This document shows, piece after piece, positions 7,623 through 9,149 of a DNA stretch of 9,149 bases (within the stretch, counting starts at the first letter, position 1; each line of letters begins with the position of its first letter). The notes below the pieces were generated by a model. That model made no database searches, was not told where the DNA came from, and worked only from the letters and a program-made list of their open reading frames with translations. A program made the position numbers and the translations under genes. This stretch comes from Anaerolineales bacterium (GTDB taxonomy: Bacteria > Chloroflexota > Anaerolineae > Anaerolineales > UBA4823): the NCBI GenBank assembly GCA_020853835.1, contig JADYYC010000281.1, forward strand, positions 1 through 9,149. The letters run 5' to 3'.

Positions 7623-8429
7623 TACGAGCAGTGTGGTTGTCCCCAAAAAAACGCAATAGATCGCAAATATCGATATGGGGTGCCGGATGAGGTAGCCCAG
7701 CAGCCAGCGGATCGAAAGATAGCTGACGATGGCAGAGGCGACGATCCCGGGCAGGAAAGCCCCCAGCAGGTCCGTGAAATTGGGAGTTTGCAGCAAATCA
7801 TAGCTGGCTGCCAGACCGGCTGCCAGCATGATCGGGATAGCCATCAGGAAGGCAAAACGCGCCGCGGCCGGGCGCTTAAGGTCGCGCAGCATGCCCCCGG
7901 TGATCGTCGCGCCGGAGCGGGAAATCCCCGGGAAGATCGCCAGCGCCTGGGCAAACCCGATGAACAGCGCTTCTTTCCACCCCGCCTCTTCGATCTCCCT
8001 GTTTCTCCGCCCAATCCGTTCCGCCAGGATGAGCAGAGCCGCGGTTACAAAAAGAAATATCGCAGTCATCTGCGGGCTGGCGAAGGCCAATTCAACCAGG
8101 CTTTTTATTGCGATGCCGATCACGCCGGCAGGCAAGGTCGCCAGCACCAGCATCCAGCCCAGGCGCGCCTGAGGGTCATGAAACGGCTCTCTTTTAAGCA
8201 AGCCCTGGACCATCGAACGTCCGATCGTGAGCAGGTCCTGCCAGAAATACGCGATCACCGCAAACAAACTGGCGAACTGTACCAGCACATCGAAAATGAA
8301 CGCTTGCTCGGCCGGGATGTTCCAGCCTAAAAGATAAGGGGTGAGCACCAGGTGGGCGGAGCTGGAGATCGGGAGGAACTCTGTCAGGCCCTGGATGATG
8401 CCGAGGATAATCGCTTGGAGTATTGTCAT
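7608..8429 (-). CDS. uppP: Undecaprenyl-diphosphatase UppP (BacA family)
   Basis: A 273-residue membrane protein, the usual length for BacA/UppP. It removes a phosphate from undecaprenyl diphosphate so that the C55 lipid carrier can be reused for peptidoglycan and other envelope glycans; overproduction in other bacteria gives bacitracin resistance. The family (E/Q)xxxE motif is QGLTE (Gln13, Glu17), followed by LPISSSAH with His26. The second active-site motif is PGISRSGAT with Arg171. The rest is mostly hydrophobic helices, as expected for the integral fold. ATG at 8429 begins the family-typical N-terminus MTILQAIILG. GAAGG lies only 2 nt before it, a poor Shine-Dalgarno spacing. It follows tgt on the same strand after 47 nt and is probably co-transcribed with it. 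It converges on the FIST gene with 6 nt between stops. Confidence 0.97.
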   Translation of the reverse strand: MTILQAIILGIIQGLTEFLPISSSAHLVLTPYLLGWNIPAEQAFIFDVLVQFASLFAVIAYFWQDLLTIGRSMVQGLLKREPFHDPQARLGWMLVLATLPAGVIGIAIKSLVELAFASPQMTAIFLFVTAALLILAERIGRRNREIEEAGWKEALFIGFAQALAIFPGISRSGATITGGMLRDLKRPAAARFAFLMAIPIMLAAGLAASYDLLQTPNFTDLLGAFLPGIVASAIVSYLSIRWLLGYLIRHPISIFAIYCVFLGTTTLLVSALR

Positions 8430-8477
8430 AGCCTTCGATCGTGTGTCAGGTGGATTGGATTTTTATGCCGCCCGCGC
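8430..8477 (-). other. tgt-uppP intergenic gap
   Basis: 48 nt between the tgt stop and the uppP start. Read on the minus strand it starts with a GC-rich stretch, then ATAAAAAT, about 30 nt before the uppP ATG. I see no hairpin with a T-run and no convincing -35/-10 pair, so read-through from tgt is the simplest reading. Confidence 0.4.
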
Positions 8478-9149
8478 TTAATCCGCCTCGCGCGATAGCC
8501 CCGCGCCATCGTTGTTCTCTGGGTCTTCTAACCGGCTCAGGTAATCCGCGGCAAATTGATCGAAAATACCGACCGAGATGGCCTGCCGGATTTCTTTGGC
8601 GAGGTTGACCAGCGTGAACAGGTTGTGGATTGAGAGCAGCGTCCCAGCCAGGATCTCGCGCGCCACGATCAAGTGGCGCAGATATGCCCGGCTGAACTGG
8701 CGGCAGGTGTAGCAGGCGCATTGGTCGTCGATCGGGTTCGGATCGCGCGCAAACCCCGCGTTCATCAAGTTCAACCGCCCGGTGCGCATCATGGCTGCGT
8801 GGTGCCGCGCCAGCCGGGTGGGCAGGACGCAATCGAAAATATCGACCCCGCGCAGCACGCCGTTGATCAGGTCTTGCGGCGTGCCGACGCCCATTAAATA
8901 GCGCGGCTTCTGCGTCGGCAGGACTTCGTCCACGACTTCCAACATGGCGTGCATCTCGGCTTTGGTTTCCCCAACCGACAGCCCGCCGATGGCGTGCCCT
9001 TCGAAGTTTAAGCTGCTAATAAAGGTCGCGGACTCGCGGCGCAGATCGGGGAAGACCCCACCCTGAACGATGCCAAACAGCGCCTGATCGCGGCGGGTTT
9101 TGGCACGCAGGCAGCGCTCTGCCCAGGCGTGCGTGCGCTTCATGGCGCG
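8478..9149 (-). CDS. tgt: tRNA-guanine transglycosylase (5' partial)
   Basis: C-terminal 223 residues of bacterial Tgt; the frame runs off the right edge and roughly 155 N-terminal residues are missing. The enzyme swaps guanine 34 in the anticodon of GUN tRNAs (Asp, Asn, His, Tyr) for preQ1 in queuosine synthesis, or for a queuine-type base. Visible motifs are FGIVQGGVF, the base-pocket GGLSVGE, YLMGVGTPQDL, FDCVLPTR with the nucleophilic Asp (codon at 8832-8834), and the zinc site CACYTC plus the His in SIHNL. All four zinc ligands are intact. The Val in GGLSVGE is the bacterial form, where eukaryotic queuine enzymes have Gly, which favours preQ1 as substrate. The Met at 9143 is internal to the family alignment (before KRTHAWAERC), so it is not the true start. 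No queA or other queuosine gene is seen here. uppP follows after 48 nt. Confidence 0.98.
   Translation of the reverse strand, partial: RAMKRTHAWAERCLRAKTRRDQALFGIVQGGVFPDLRRESATFISSLNFEGHAIGGLSVGETKAEMHAMLEVVDEVLPTQKPRYLMGVGTPQDLINGVLRGVDIFDCVLPTRLARHHAAMMRTGRLNLMNAGFARDPNPIDDQCACYTCRQFSRAYLRHLIVAREILAGTLLSIHNLFTLVNLAKEIRQAISVGIFDQFAADYLSRLEDPENNDGAGLSREAD

Noticed and set aside
1..9149. Phage defence system, CRISPR array, mobile element or tRNA gene
   Set aside because: I found no direct-repeat array, transposase, integrase, nuclease or cloverleaf pattern; nearly every base belongs to six recognisable genes. The kinase-like protein and the ABC ATPase alone do not make a defence system.

Overview
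The window looks like chromosomal DNA from a GC-rich bacterium, most likely a member of Chloroflexota (Anaerolineae-like). This is inferred from the DUF4032 kinase-like protein, the very long multi-GAF histidine kinase with its 'YAIIRYRLL ... NPLRNYLQGAVDRFFF' membrane-linker style, and the Tgt sequence style. No 16S rRNA or other firm taxonomic marker is present. Coding density is close to complete: six protein genes, no gene-free stretch above 50 bases, and no tRNA, rRNA, CRISPR array, insertion sequence or integrase that I can see.

Left and centre (1-7601, + strand): four genes lie head to tail with gaps of 13, 34 and 15 nt, so they are probably one transcription unit or overlapping units. 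They are (1) the C-terminal 466 residues of an ABC exporter with fused membrane and ATPase domains; (2) a 405-residue DUF4032 protein with a protein-kinase-like catalytic core (Lys60, Asp150, Asn155, Asp171); (3) a 1255-residue hybrid-free sensor histidine kinase with about ten membrane segments, four tandem GAF domains, HisKA and HATPase_c; and (4) a 383-residue FIST-domain protein, a family proposed to sense small ligands and often linked to signalling proteins. Genes 2 and 3 each have a TAAAAT hexamer exactly 10 nt before their ATG, which suggests internal promoters giving leaderless or very short-leader transcripts.

Right (7608-9149, - strand): a convergent pair, tgt (queuosine tRNA modification, 5' end outside the window) followed after 47 nt by uppP (undecaprenyl-diphosphatase, lipid carrier recycling). 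These are housekeeping genes. The + strand cluster and this pair meet tail to tail with only 6 nt between stop codons, at two small adjacent inverted repeats.

The most interesting part is the + strand cluster: an exporter, an uncharacterised kinase-fold protein, a large membrane/GAF sensor kinase with no receiver or response regulator in view, and a detached FIST sensory protein. A joint role in sensing and export is an inference from adjacency only. The individual families are known, so this is at most a new combination, not a new family.
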